From contig NZ_CP118574.1 of assembly GCF_028898845.1 (NCBI RefSeq), forward strand, positions 4,251,001-4,315,000: 64,000 bases of DNA, read 5' to 3'. Made by a program: the position numbers and the translations under genes. Each line of letters opens with the position of its first letter. The stretch's first letter is position 1. The notes under the pieces are model-generated. The model saw nothing but the letters and a program-made list of their open reading frames with translations, was not told the DNA's origin and ran no database searches. This document shows positions 22,063-31,515 of the stretch, one piece after another. The DNA is from Streptomyces sp. WZ-12. Lineage in GTDB: Bacteria > Actinomycetota > Actinomycetes > Streptomycetales > Streptomycetaceae.

Positions 22063-22971
22063 GTGGAAAACCACTCCGTGCCTCACTCGACTCCCCGTAC
22101 TGCCGCGTTCTTCGACTTGGACAAGACCGTCATTGCAAAGTCGAGCACGCTGACCTTCAGCAAGTCCTTCTACCAAGGCGGCCTGATCAATCGGCGGGCC
22201 GTACTGCGCACCGCGTACGCCCAGTTCGTGTTCCTCGCGGGCGGCGCCGATCACGACCAGATGGAGCGGATGCGCGAATATCTCTCGTCGCTCTGCCGCG
22301 GCTGGGACGTGGCCCAGGTCCGGGAGATCGTCGCCGAAACGCTGCACGATCTCATCGACCCGATCATTTATGACGAGGCGGCTTCGCTCATCGAGGAACA
22401 CCACGCGGCCGGCCGGGACGTGGTGATCGTCTCCACCTCCGGCGCCGAGGTCGTCGAGCCGATCGGCGAACTCCTGGGCGCGGACCGGGTGGTGGCCACC
22501 AGGATGGTGGTCGGCGACGACGGCCGCTTCACCGGAGAGGTGGAGTACTACGCCTACGGCCCGACGAAGGCGGAGGCCGTCCGGGAACTGGCCGCGTCCG
22601 AGGGGTACGACCTCCAGCGCTGTTACGCGTACAGCGACTCGATCACCGACGTGCCCATGCTGGAGACGGTCGGCAACCCCTGCGCGGTCAATCCGGACCG
22701 GGCGCTGCGCCGTGAAGCGGTCGCCCGGGGCTGGCCGGTGGTCACCTTCAACCGGCCGGTCCCGCTCAAGAAGCGGCTGCCGACGCTGACCCTGCCCTCC
22801 CGCCCGGTGCTCACCGCCGTCGCCGCGATCGGCGCGGCCGCCGCCACCGCGACGCTGGTCTGGTACGCCACCCGTCGCAGTACCGGAAAGAATCGACTCG
22901 CCGTAATGCCCGCATTTGCGCGCAAACGTAAAGATCTACGGGCCGGGGTTCCGTTCACCCCATATGAGTAG
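22063..22971 (+). CDS. HAD-IB family hydrolase with C-terminal membrane helix
   Basis: 302 residues. HAD motifs in order: AAFFDLDKTVI (nucleophile Asp), VIVSTSGAEVV, and YAYSDSITDVPML for the acidic magnesium site. The cap is the small helical type of subfamily IB (SerB/CicA-like). A membrane helix near residues 250-270 (VLTAVAAIGAAAATATLVWY) and a basic tail (RKRKDLRAG) suggest the catalytic domain is tethered to the membrane. The substrate is unknown: lipid phosphate or phosphoserine are the usual possibilities. I chose GTG 22063 over ATG 22051 because the ATG overlaps a -10 element and the GTG fits a leaderless transcript. Confidence 0.88.
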   Translation: MENHSVPHSTPRTAAFFDLDKTVIAKSSTLTFSKSFYQGGLINRRAVLRTAYAQFVFLAGGADHDQMERMREYLSSLCRGWDVAQVREIVAETLHDLIDPIIYDEAASLIEEHHAAGRDVVIVSTSGAEVVEPIGELLGADRVVATRMVVGDDGRFTGEVEYYAYGPTKAEAVRELAASEGYDLQRCYAYSDSITDVPMLETVGNPCAVNPDRALRREAVARGWPVVTFNRPVPLKKRLPTLTLPSRPVLTAVAAIGAAAATATLVWYATRRSTGKNRLAVMPAFARKRKDLRAGVPFTPYE

Positions 22972-23177
22972 TACAAAGGACGTAACGGCCCGCGAGACCA
23001 AGGACATCCGAGAGGAACGCCTTTACCGCATCAAGGCCCACGGACCGACGCATGAATGCCGAGCACCCACGCGACGCCGACCCGTCGATTACGGGCCAGC
23101 CGCACCAGGTAAGCGGACAAGGAATCCGACCTGATGGGCAAATACCGAGCACGCCTGGTAACTCGGCGGACGTGCCA

Positions 23178-23207
23178 GCGGCGGTACCGAAGGGTTGGTA
23201 CCGCCGC
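23178..23207. terminator. Bidirectional terminator between HAD and Fic genes
   Basis: An 11-base perfect stem (23178-23188 with 23197-23207) with an 8-base loop sits between convergent genes. The 266-base gap 22972-23237 also holds a weak 56-codon frame (22967-23134) overlapping the HAD stop, which I do not call. Confidence 0.6.
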
Positions 23208-23237
23208 AACCCGTGTCAGGGGCCGGGCACCACGCCG

Positions 23238-24095
23238 TTACGCCGCTCCGCGCTGCAACGCCTCGCAGACCGCCGTGCTCTCCCGTACGCCCAGCTCGAC
23301 CGCGCGTCCACAGTGGGCGATCCACCGCGCCATGCCGTCCAGCGTGCCCGAGACGTAGTCCTGTAGGGCCCGCGCGTAGTCCGCGCTCCCCAGTTCCGCG
23401 TGCCCCACCTCGGCCGGGCAGATCGACTTCGGGTCCAGCCCGCTGCCGACCAGCACGATCCGCTCCGCCGCCCGCGCGACCAACCCGTTGTACGTGCCGA
23501 AGGGCCGCAGCGCCAGGAGTTCCCCGTGCACCACGGCGGCCGTCACCAGGGCCGGCGCCTCGGTGCCCGCCAGGAGGAGCCGCGAAAGCCCGTCCAGCCG
23601 GCCGGCGACCTCATCGGCGTCCGGCAGCGGCAGTTCGACCAACGGCTCGTCCACCGGCTCGTCGTTCCGCCGGGGCCGGCCCACGGTGTCATCGTCCACT
23701 CCACCGCCGGCCGCAACGAGATGCAGCCGGGCCAGCACCCGCAGCGGCGACTGCCGCCAGACGCTGAGCAGTTGGCCCGCCTCGGCGGTCAACCGCAGCG
23801 CGGCGCCGACCGTGCGCGGCTCGTCGCCGGTGCCGAAGTCGGTGCGCCGGCGGACCTCTTCGAGCGCCCAATCGGCCCCGGACAGCGCCGCGGAGGCCCG
23901 GGCGCCGCGCAGCGCCGCCTCGGCGGTGATCTCGGTGCTGCGGCGCCGCATGATCCGGTGCCCGTAGACCCGGTCGACGGCCTTGCGGACGGAGTCCACG
24001 GAGTCGGCGACCCCCGGGAGCGACGCCAGGGCCGCGAGCGGGTCGGTGCTCGCCTGGGGTGGTTCGGGGGGCGTCCCCCGGGAGATTCCAGCCAT
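23238..24095 (-). CDS. Fic/DOC-like protein with degenerate active site
   Basis: 285 residues, mostly helical. The region VHGELLALRPFGTYNGLVAR near residue 210 aligns with the Fic motif HPFxxGNGRxxR, but the catalytic His is Arg, one Gly is Tyr and the first Arg is Leu, so AMP transfer is unlikely. It is often labelled oxidoreductase in streptomycetes, without support that I can see. The ATG at 24095 has TAGGGT seven bases upstream and no ribosome site, so it is probably leaderless. It is divergent from the CooC-like ATPase gene with 101 bases between the starts, so the two may be co-regulated. Confidence 0.7.
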   Translation of the reverse strand: MAGISRGTPPEPPQASTDPLAALASLPGVADSVDSVRKAVDRVYGHRIMRRRSTEITAEAALRGARASAALSGADWALEEVRRRTDFGTGDEPRTVGAALRLTAEAGQLLSVWRQSPLRVLARLHLVAAGGGVDDDTVGRPRRNDEPVDEPLVELPLPDADEVAGRLDGLSRLLLAGTEAPALVTAAVVHGELLALRPFGTYNGLVARAAERIVLVGSGLDPKSICPAEVGHAELGSADYARALQDYVSGTLDGMARWIAHCGRAVELGVRESTAVCEALQRGAA

Positions 24096-24102
24096 GGGAA
24101 CG

Positions 24103-24108
24103 ACCCTA
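24103..24108 (-). promoter_or_regulatory. -10 element of the Fic-like gene
   Basis: TAGGGT on the minus strand lies seven bases before the ATG at 24095, fitting a leaderless transcript. Confidence 0.45.
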
Positions 24109-24182
24109 CGCACCGCCAGCCCGAACCCCTCGAAGGAGTGGTCTTCTTCACGTAAACCACCCGTCGAGAGGTTGGCCACACC

Positions 24183-24188
24183 TACGCT
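24183..24188 (+). promoter_or_regulatory. -10 element of the CooC-like ATPase gene
   Basis: TACGCT lies eight bases before the ATG at 24197 with no ribosome site between them. Confidence 0.45.
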
Positions 24189-24196
24189 CCCCGAAC

Positions 24197-25183
24197 ATGA
24201 AGATCGCTTTCGTAGGCAAGGGCGGCAGCGGCAAGACCACGCTGTCCTCCTTGTTCATCCGGCACCTCGCCGCGACCCAGGTCCCCGTCGTCGCGGTGGA
24301 CGCCGACATCAACCAACACCTGGGCGTCGCGCTCGGCATGGCCGAGGCCCAGGCCGCCGCGCTGCCCGCGATGGGCGCCCATCTCCCCTTGATCAAGGAC
24401 TACTTGCGCGGCAGCAACCCCCGCATCCCGTCCACCGCGACGATGATCAAGACGACCCCGCCCGGCGAGGGCTCCCGGTTGCTGCGCATCGGCGAGGGCA
24501 ACCCGATCTACGACGCCTGCGCCCGGACCGTGCCGCTCGACGACGGGACGGTGCGATTGATGGCCACCGGCCCGTTCACCGAGGCCGACTTGGGCGTGGC
24601 CTGTTATCACTCCAAGGTCGGGGCGGTCGAGTTGTGTCTGAACCATCTCGTCGACGGCCGCGGAGAGTACGTCGTCGTCGACATGACCGCGGGGTCGGAC
24701 TCCTTCGCCTCCGGGATGTTCACCCGCTTCGACATGACCTTCCTGGTCGCCGAGCCGACCCGTAAGGGCGTCGCGGTCTACCGCCAGTACAAGGAGTACA
24801 CCCAGGACTTCGGCGTCCCGTTGAAGGTCGTCGGCAACAAGGTCCAGGGGGCCGACGATCTGGCGTTCCTCCGCTCCGAGGTCGGCGCGGACCTCCTGGT
24901 GTGCGTGGGCCACTCCGACTGGGTGCGGACCGTGGAGAAGGGCCGCCCGGCCCCCTTCGCCCTCCTGGAGGAGACCAACCGCCGCGCCCTGGAGGCGTTG
25001 CACGACGCCGCCGACGCCTCCTACGAGGACCGCGACTGGGAGCGCTACACGCGCCAGATGGTGCACTTCCACCTGAAGAACGCGGAGAGTTGGGGCAACG
25101 CGAAGACGGGGGCCGACCTGGCTGCCCAGGTCGACCCCGCCTTTGTGCTCTTCGAGGGGACGGCTACCCCGCAACCGGCATGA
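24197..25183 (+). CDS. CooC/MinD-like P-loop ATPase
   Basis: 328 residues. It opens with MKIAFVGKGGSGKTTLSSLF, a deviant Walker A with both lysines present, followed by VVAVDADINQHLGVALG (switch I region) and VVVDMTAGSDSF (Walker B). CooC-like ATPases load metal into enzymes; this longer, His/Cys-poor form has a 100-residue insert and an unknown client, so it is better called an ATP/GTP-binding protein. The start follows TACGCT at eight bases with no ribosome site. Its last 20 bases overlap the end of the convergent deacetylase gene. Confidence 0.85.
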   Translation: MKIAFVGKGGSGKTTLSSLFIRHLAATQVPVVAVDADINQHLGVALGMAEAQAAALPAMGAHLPLIKDYLRGSNPRIPSTATMIKTTPPGEGSRLLRIGEGNPIYDACARTVPLDDGTVRLMATGPFTEADLGVACYHSKVGAVELCLNHLVDGRGEYVVVDMTAGSDSFASGMFTRFDMTFLVAEPTRKGVAVYRQYKEYTQDFGVPLKVVGNKVQGADDLAFLRSEVGADLLVCVGHSDWVRTVEKGRPAPFALLEETNRRALEALHDAADASYEDRDWERYTRQMVHFHLKNAESWGNAKTGADLAAQVDPAFVLFEGTATPQPA

Positions 25184-26438
25184 TCCGGGCCGCTGGCGTC
25201 GGGCCGGAGGCGGCTCCCGGGGTATCCGAGAGGTACGCCGACCAGCCGTCCTCCGGCGCCCGGCCCACCGGCAGGTCCTGGAGCCTGCCCAGCGTCTCCG
25301 GGTCCTGCGCGTCCAGCCAGTCGCTCAACTGCTTGAAACTGACGCAGTGCACGCCCTTACGCGGGCAGATCTCCTTGATCGCCTCCTCGACGGCCTTCAT
25401 GTACGTGCCGCCGTTCCAGGACTCGAAGTGGTCGCCGACGAACAGGGGGGCGCGGTTGCCCTGGTAGGCGCGGTCGAAGGCGTCCAGGATGCCGTCGCGC
25501 ATCTGCTGGCCCCAGGCGGTGTGCATCGCGCGGTCGCCATGGGTGGAGCCGGACTGGTTGGCCAGGAAGTTGTAGTCCATCGAGAGGGTCTCGAAGTCCC
25601 GGCCGGGGAAGGGTATTTCCTGGAGCGGGAAGTCCCAGATGCCGTCGATCTTCCGCGGCCAGGTCTGCAGGCCGCCCGATGAGCTGGCGTCGTAGCGGAA
25701 GCCCATCTCCTTGGCCGCGGGTATCAGATTGCGCTGCCCCTCCAGACAGGGCGCGCGGCCGCCTACCAACTCCTTGGCGTAGTCGAACGGGAGCGGCGGC
25801 TCGCCCTTGAGGCCGGAGTTGGTCTTCCAGTTCCGGACGAAGGAGACGGCCTGCTCGATCTCGCTGCGCCACTCCTCCGGCGTCCAACTGCCCACCCCGT
25901 TACGGCCGCAGAAGTGGCCGTTGAAGTGGGTGCCTATCTCGTTGCCGTCCTCCCAGGCGCCGCGCATCTGGGCCACGGTGTCCTTGATCCCGCGGACGTC
26001 GTTGAAGCCGATCGCCGAGGCGCCGGGCTCGTGGCCGGGAGGTTCGTAGAGCTCCGCCTTGTCGGCGGGGAGCATGTAGACGCCGCTGAGGAAGTACGTC
26101 ATCGTCGCGCCGTACTTCTTGCCGACGGCACGGAAGTGGGAGAACAGCTTCTGGCTGTCCTCGCCGGCGCCGTCCCAGGAGAACACCACGAACTGGGGTG
26201 GTTTCCGGCCCGGCTTGAGGCGGGCGGGCCTGGGTTGGTGGGGCTGCGCCCCGGTGTACGCGGTGGAGCCGTCGCCTATCAGGCGGACCGGGCGGGTGGC
26301 CGGAACCTTGGCGGGCGCCATGCGCCCCTTGCTCGCGCTCTGCGGCGGTCCGTCCTGGGTCGCCGCGGAGCAGCCGGCTATCGCCGCCAGCGCCACCGCC
26401 ACCGCGATGCGCACCGTCGCCTTCGATATGACCGCCAT
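25164..26438 (-). CDS. Secreted polysaccharide-deacetylase-like lipoprotein
   Basis: 424 residues. The signal peptide (MAVISKATVRIAVAVALA) ends in the lipobox IAGC, so the protein is anchored outside. The NodB-like fold is suggested by FVVFSWDGAGED, GATMTYFLSGVYMLP, NEIGTHFNGHFCG (His-rich, like the HxxxH metal site) and RAPCLEGQRNLIPAA. The first motif has Trp-Asp-Gly in place of the usual Asp-Asp pair, so activity on wall sugars or glycans is probable but the class is unusual. The ATG at 26438 follows GAGGTGG. It overlaps the 3' end of the ATPase gene by 20 bases in antisense. Confidence 0.8.
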   Translation of the reverse strand: MAVISKATVRIAVAVALAAIAGCSAATQDGPPQSASKGRMAPAKVPATRPVRLIGDGSTAYTGAQPHQPRPARLKPGRKPPQFVVFSWDGAGEDSQKLFSHFRAVGKKYGATMTYFLSGVYMLPADKAELYEPPGHEPGASAIGFNDVRGIKDTVAQMRGAWEDGNEIGTHFNGHFCGRNGVGSWTPEEWRSEIEQAVSFVRNWKTNSGLKGEPPLPFDYAKELVGGRAPCLEGQRNLIPAAKEMGFRYDASSSGGLQTWPRKIDGIWDFPLQEIPFPGRDFETLSMDYNFLANQSGSTHGDRAMHTAWGQQMRDGILDAFDRAYQGNRAPLFVGDHFESWNGGTYMKAVEEAIKEICPRKGVHCVSFKQLSDWLDAQDPETLGRLQDLPVGRAPEDGWSAYLSDTPGAASGPTPAARIMPVAG

Positions 26439-26762
26439 CAGCCACCTCATTCCTGGTGCGCGAGGCACCATGCGGATTAATCAGGGCAGACCTGAAGAAA
26501 CGCACATATCCATTGACAGATGACGAAAAGAGCTGGAGCAAAAGTCGTTTTATTCACTCGATAGACGGAATGACTGCGCCATACGCCCGGAAAGCCTTCT
26601 CAGGGTCTTTACGCGTCATTACGATTCATTTACCGATGCTTGAGGGTCACCGGCCCGTCACCCACCGCGACGCCCGCCGGCCTGATCCGCTCCCGCCGCA
26701 GCACACCGCCGCCCCGCGGTCGCGCCCGAAGGGCCGACCGCGCCGCCCCGGAGGAGACGGGA
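26439..26762. promoter_or_regulatory. Divergent region with an AT-rich island
   Basis: Between the deacetylase and SulP genes, about 26470-26645 is strikingly AT-rich for this genome and should hold both promoters; TTAATC on the minus strand (26479-26474) is a candidate deacetylase -10. The SulP side becomes GC-rich again and ends in GGAGGAG. No gene is seen. Confidence 0.45.
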
Positions 26763-29081
26763 ATGACGCAGCTCCAGAAGTCGCCGCAGCCGCTGTCCGA
26801 GCTCTTGCCCGAGCCCAGTACGCCCTCCAGGGCCGCACACCCGGGAAAGGGGGCGAGCCCGGGCTGGCGGGGAGACCTCTCCGCCTCGGTCGTGGTCTTC
26901 CTGCTCGCCGTCCCGCTCTCGCTGGGCGTCGCCCTGGCCACCGGCGCCCCGCTCCAGGCCGGCCTGGTCGCCGCGGCCGTCGGCGGGATCGTCGCCGGGC
27001 TACTGGGCGGCGCGCCGCTCCAGGTGACCGGCGCCGCCACCGGCCTCCTGGTGGTCACCGCCGACCTCGTCCAGCGCTACGGCTGGCGCGCCACGTGCGC
27101 GATCACGGTCCTGGCCGGGCTGGCCCAACTCGCCCTCGGGGCGCTGCGGGTGGCCCGTGCCGCGCTCGCCGTCAGCCCGGCGATCGTGCACGGCATGCTC
27201 GCCGGCATCGGCGTCACCATCGCCGTCGGGCAGCTCCACGTGGTGCTCGGCGGCAGCCCCGACGGCTCGGCCGTCGACAACGTCGCGGCGCTGCCCGCCC
27301 AGTTGGCGCAGCCGCACACCACCGCGCTGCTGACCGGAGCCGTCGCGGTCGCCGTGCTGGTCGGCTGGCCGCGGCTGCCGGGCCGCGCCGGGCGCCGGGC
27401 GCGGCTGGTGCCGGCGCCGCTGGCCGCGGTGCTCGCCGCCACGGCGGTCAGCGCGGGCGCGACGGTTCCGCGGGTCGCGCTGCCGTCCTGGCGGCTGCCC
27501 GAGTCGCCCGTATTGCCCGGCGGTTCGCTCGCCGCCCTCGTCACCGCGGTGCTGACGGTCACCCTCGTGGCCAGTATGGAGTCGCTGCTGTCCGCGGTGG
27601 CCGTGGACCGGCTGGCCGCCGAGCGCCCGGGAGCTTCGCCGCAACGGCCGCGGCTGAACCGCGAATTGGCCGGCCAGGGCCTGGCCAACGTCGTCTCCGG
27701 CCTGCTGGGCGGTCTGCCGGTCTCCGGTGGCGCGATCCGCGGTTCGGCCAATGTGCGCGCCGGTGCGACCACCCGTCGGGCGACCGTGCTGCACGGCGTC
27801 TGGGTGGTGCTCTGCGCGGGCCTGTTGGCCGGGGTGTTGGAGCTGATCCCGTTGGCCGCGCTGGCCGCCCTGGTGCTGGTCGTCGGCGTACGGATGGTGA
27901 GCTTCGCGCACCTCCGGCACGTGCAGCGGCACCGCGAATTCCCGGTGTACGCGGCCACATTGGGCGCGGTGGTGCTCTTCGGCGTACTGCGGGGCGTCCT
28001 GGTGGGCATCGCGGTCGGGGTCTTCCTGGCGCTGCGGCGGCTGACCCACACCCGCGTCCAGGTGACGGAGGAGTCCGGCCGCCACCGGGTGCGCGTCAGC
28101 GGCCAGTTGACGTTCCTGGCGGTGCCGCGGATGACCTGGGCGCTGGCACAGGTGCCGCCGGCCGCCGACGCCGTCGTCGAGCTGTGCGGGTCCTTCATGG
28201 ACCACGCCGCCTACGAGGCGCTGCAGTCCTGGACGGCCGCCCATCGGGCGGACGGTGGCCAGGTGACCCTCGTGGGCCGCTCGGGCCGCCCGATCGCCGA
28301 GCCGACCGACGCCCACTCCTGCCGGCCGTGGACGCCCTGGCGCAACCACCACTGCACCCGCCCCGCACCGGACCACACCGCGGCCCACGAGGGCGCCGGC
28401 CAACTCCTGGGCGGCGTCAGCGCGTTCCAGCGGCACACCGCGCCACTGGTGCGCGAGGAGCTGGCCCGGCTGGCGCGGGAGGGTCAGCGCCCGACTCAGC
28501 TCTTCCTGACCTGCGCCGACTCCCGGCTGGTGACGAGCATGATCACGTCGAGCGGGCCGGGCGACCTGTTCACCGTGCGCAACGTCGGCAATCTGATGCC
28601 GCCGCCCGGCTCGGACACCTCCTGCGATTCGGTGAGCGCCGCGGTCGAGTACGCGGTCGAGGTGCTGCGGGTGGAGTCGATCACCGTGTGCGGGCACTCC
28701 GGCTGCGGGGCCATGGCGGCGCTGCTCGGTTCGACCGCCGCCCCGCCACCGGCCAACGAGGCCACCCCGCTCGCCCGTTGGCTGCGGCACGGCCGTCCGA
28801 GCCTGGCCCGTATGGCGCGCATCGGGCGGCTGGGCCGGGGTGAAGTCGCCTTCGCCGAGCGGCCGGTGGCCGATGACCAGGAGCGACTGGCGCTGGTCAA
28901 CGTCCGGCAGCAGCTCGACCACCTGCGGGCGCACCCCTGCGTGGCCCGTCGGATGGCCGAGGGCTCCCTCTCCCTCCACGGCATGTACTTCCACGTCGCC
29001 GAGGCCCAGGCGTATCTGCTGGACGAGCCCACCGGGCGGTTCCGGGCGGTGCGCGCCGACGCCCCGGCAGTGGGCGCCTGA
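26763..29081 (+). CDS. SulP-family anion transporter fused to beta-carbonic anhydrase
   Basis: 772 residues. The SulP membrane domain spans about residues 35-430 with 10-12 helices and family features VVVFLLAVPLSLGVALATGA, LQVTGAATGL and NRELAGQGLANVVSG. A STAS-like segment follows (about 445-515, GQLTFLAVPRMTWAL). The C-terminal domain is a beta-carbonic anhydrase: zinc ligands Cys584 and Asp in CADSR, His645 and Cys648 in CGHSGCG, plus VRNVGNLMPP. Such fusions are taken to couple bicarbonate transport to CO2 hydration. The ATG at 26763 is behind GGAGGAG; the longer frame to 26640 is rejected. Confidence 0.93.
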   Translation: MTQLQKSPQPLSELLPEPSTPSRAAHPGKGASPGWRGDLSASVVVFLLAVPLSLGVALATGAPLQAGLVAAAVGGIVAGLLGGAPLQVTGAATGLLVVTADLVQRYGWRATCAITVLAGLAQLALGALRVARAALAVSPAIVHGMLAGIGVTIAVGQLHVVLGGSPDGSAVDNVAALPAQLAQPHTTALLTGAVAVAVLVGWPRLPGRAGRRARLVPAPLAAVLAATAVSAGATVPRVALPSWRLPESPVLPGGSLAALVTAVLTVTLVASMESLLSAVAVDRLAAERPGASPQRPRLNRELAGQGLANVVSGLLGGLPVSGGAIRGSANVRAGATTRRATVLHGVWVVLCAGLLAGVLELIPLAALAALVLVVGVRMVSFAHLRHVQRHREFPVYAATLGAVVLFGVLRGVLVGIAVGVFLALRRLTHTRVQVTEESGRHRVRVSGQLTFLAVPRMTWALAQVPPAADAVVELCGSFMDHAAYEALQSWTAAHRADGGQVTLVGRSGRPIAEPTDAHSCRPWTPWRNHHCTRPAPDHTAAHEGAGQLLGGVSAFQRHTAPLVREELARLAREGQRPTQLFLTCADSRLVTSMITSSGPGDLFTVRNVGNLMPPPGSDTSCDSVSAAVEYAVEVLRVESITVCGHSGCGAMAALLGSTAAPPPANEATPLARWLRHGRPSLARMARIGRLGRGEVAFAERPVADDQERLALVNVRQQLDHLRAHPCVARRMAEGSLSLHGMYFHVAEAQAYLLDEPTGRFRAVRADAPAVGA

Positions 29082-29144
29082 CCTGCACGGCAACCCCCGA
29101 ACGGCGGTGCGAGGGAAAGAATTGCGACAGGTCTACACCATCAG

Positions 29145-29153
29145 TTGTCCACA
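29145..29153 (+). promoter_or_regulatory. DnaA-box consensus upstream of acs
   Basis: TTGTCCACA matches the streptomycete DnaA box exactly, 78 bases before the acs start. It is isolated, so it is not an origin. Confidence 0.4.
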
Positions 29154-29231
29154 GCCCTTGTCAGGGTCCCTCGCGGGCTGATGAGCTATGGCCTGGGACA
29201 CATCGCACGCCCCGGGAATATGGGAGATGTC

Positions 29232-31196
<1,965 letters not shown>

Positions 31197-31515
31197 CGGC
31201 GCCGGGCGAGGGCTGACGCCGCGACCGCGGCGCTCCGCGCCGACGCGCTCCAGGAGGGGGCACCGGGCCACTGCGGCCGGTGTCCCCTGCTGCGTTCTCG
31301 GGCCTCCGGCGTTCCCACACCGTCGCCGGCCCGGGCCGGCTCGGCGCCCGGCGGCCCGAAGCCCGAATTGCCCGTAAAGTTAACCCCACGCATTAACCCC
31401 TTGCACCCACCCGTTAGGGTTAGGGGGCGTCAACGAGACGCTAAGAAACTCTGGGTGCGCCGGGAAGTCTGGTCGGCAACTGCTACAGCCGTTCTCAGCT
31501 GCCGGAGGTCAACGC
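31197..31515. promoter_or_regulatory. acs-nhaA intergenic region with TTAACCCC repeats
   Basis: The left part has the acs terminator. The right part has two direct TTAACCCC copies (31380-31387 and 31393-31400) and, in inverted sense, GGGTTAGGGG (31417-31426), a dyad that could be an operator for nhaA. GGAGG at 31503-31507 is its ribosome site. No gene is seen. Confidence 0.5.
31256..31287 (+). terminator. acs terminator hairpin
   Basis: An 11-base stem with one G-U pair (31256-31266 with 31277-31287) can extend inward by a GGCC pairing. It starts 60 bases after the acs stop. Confidence 0.5.

Noticed and set aside
22967..23134. 56-codon gene after the HAD gene
   Set aside because: It overlaps the HAD stop but has no ribosome site and weak codon bias.
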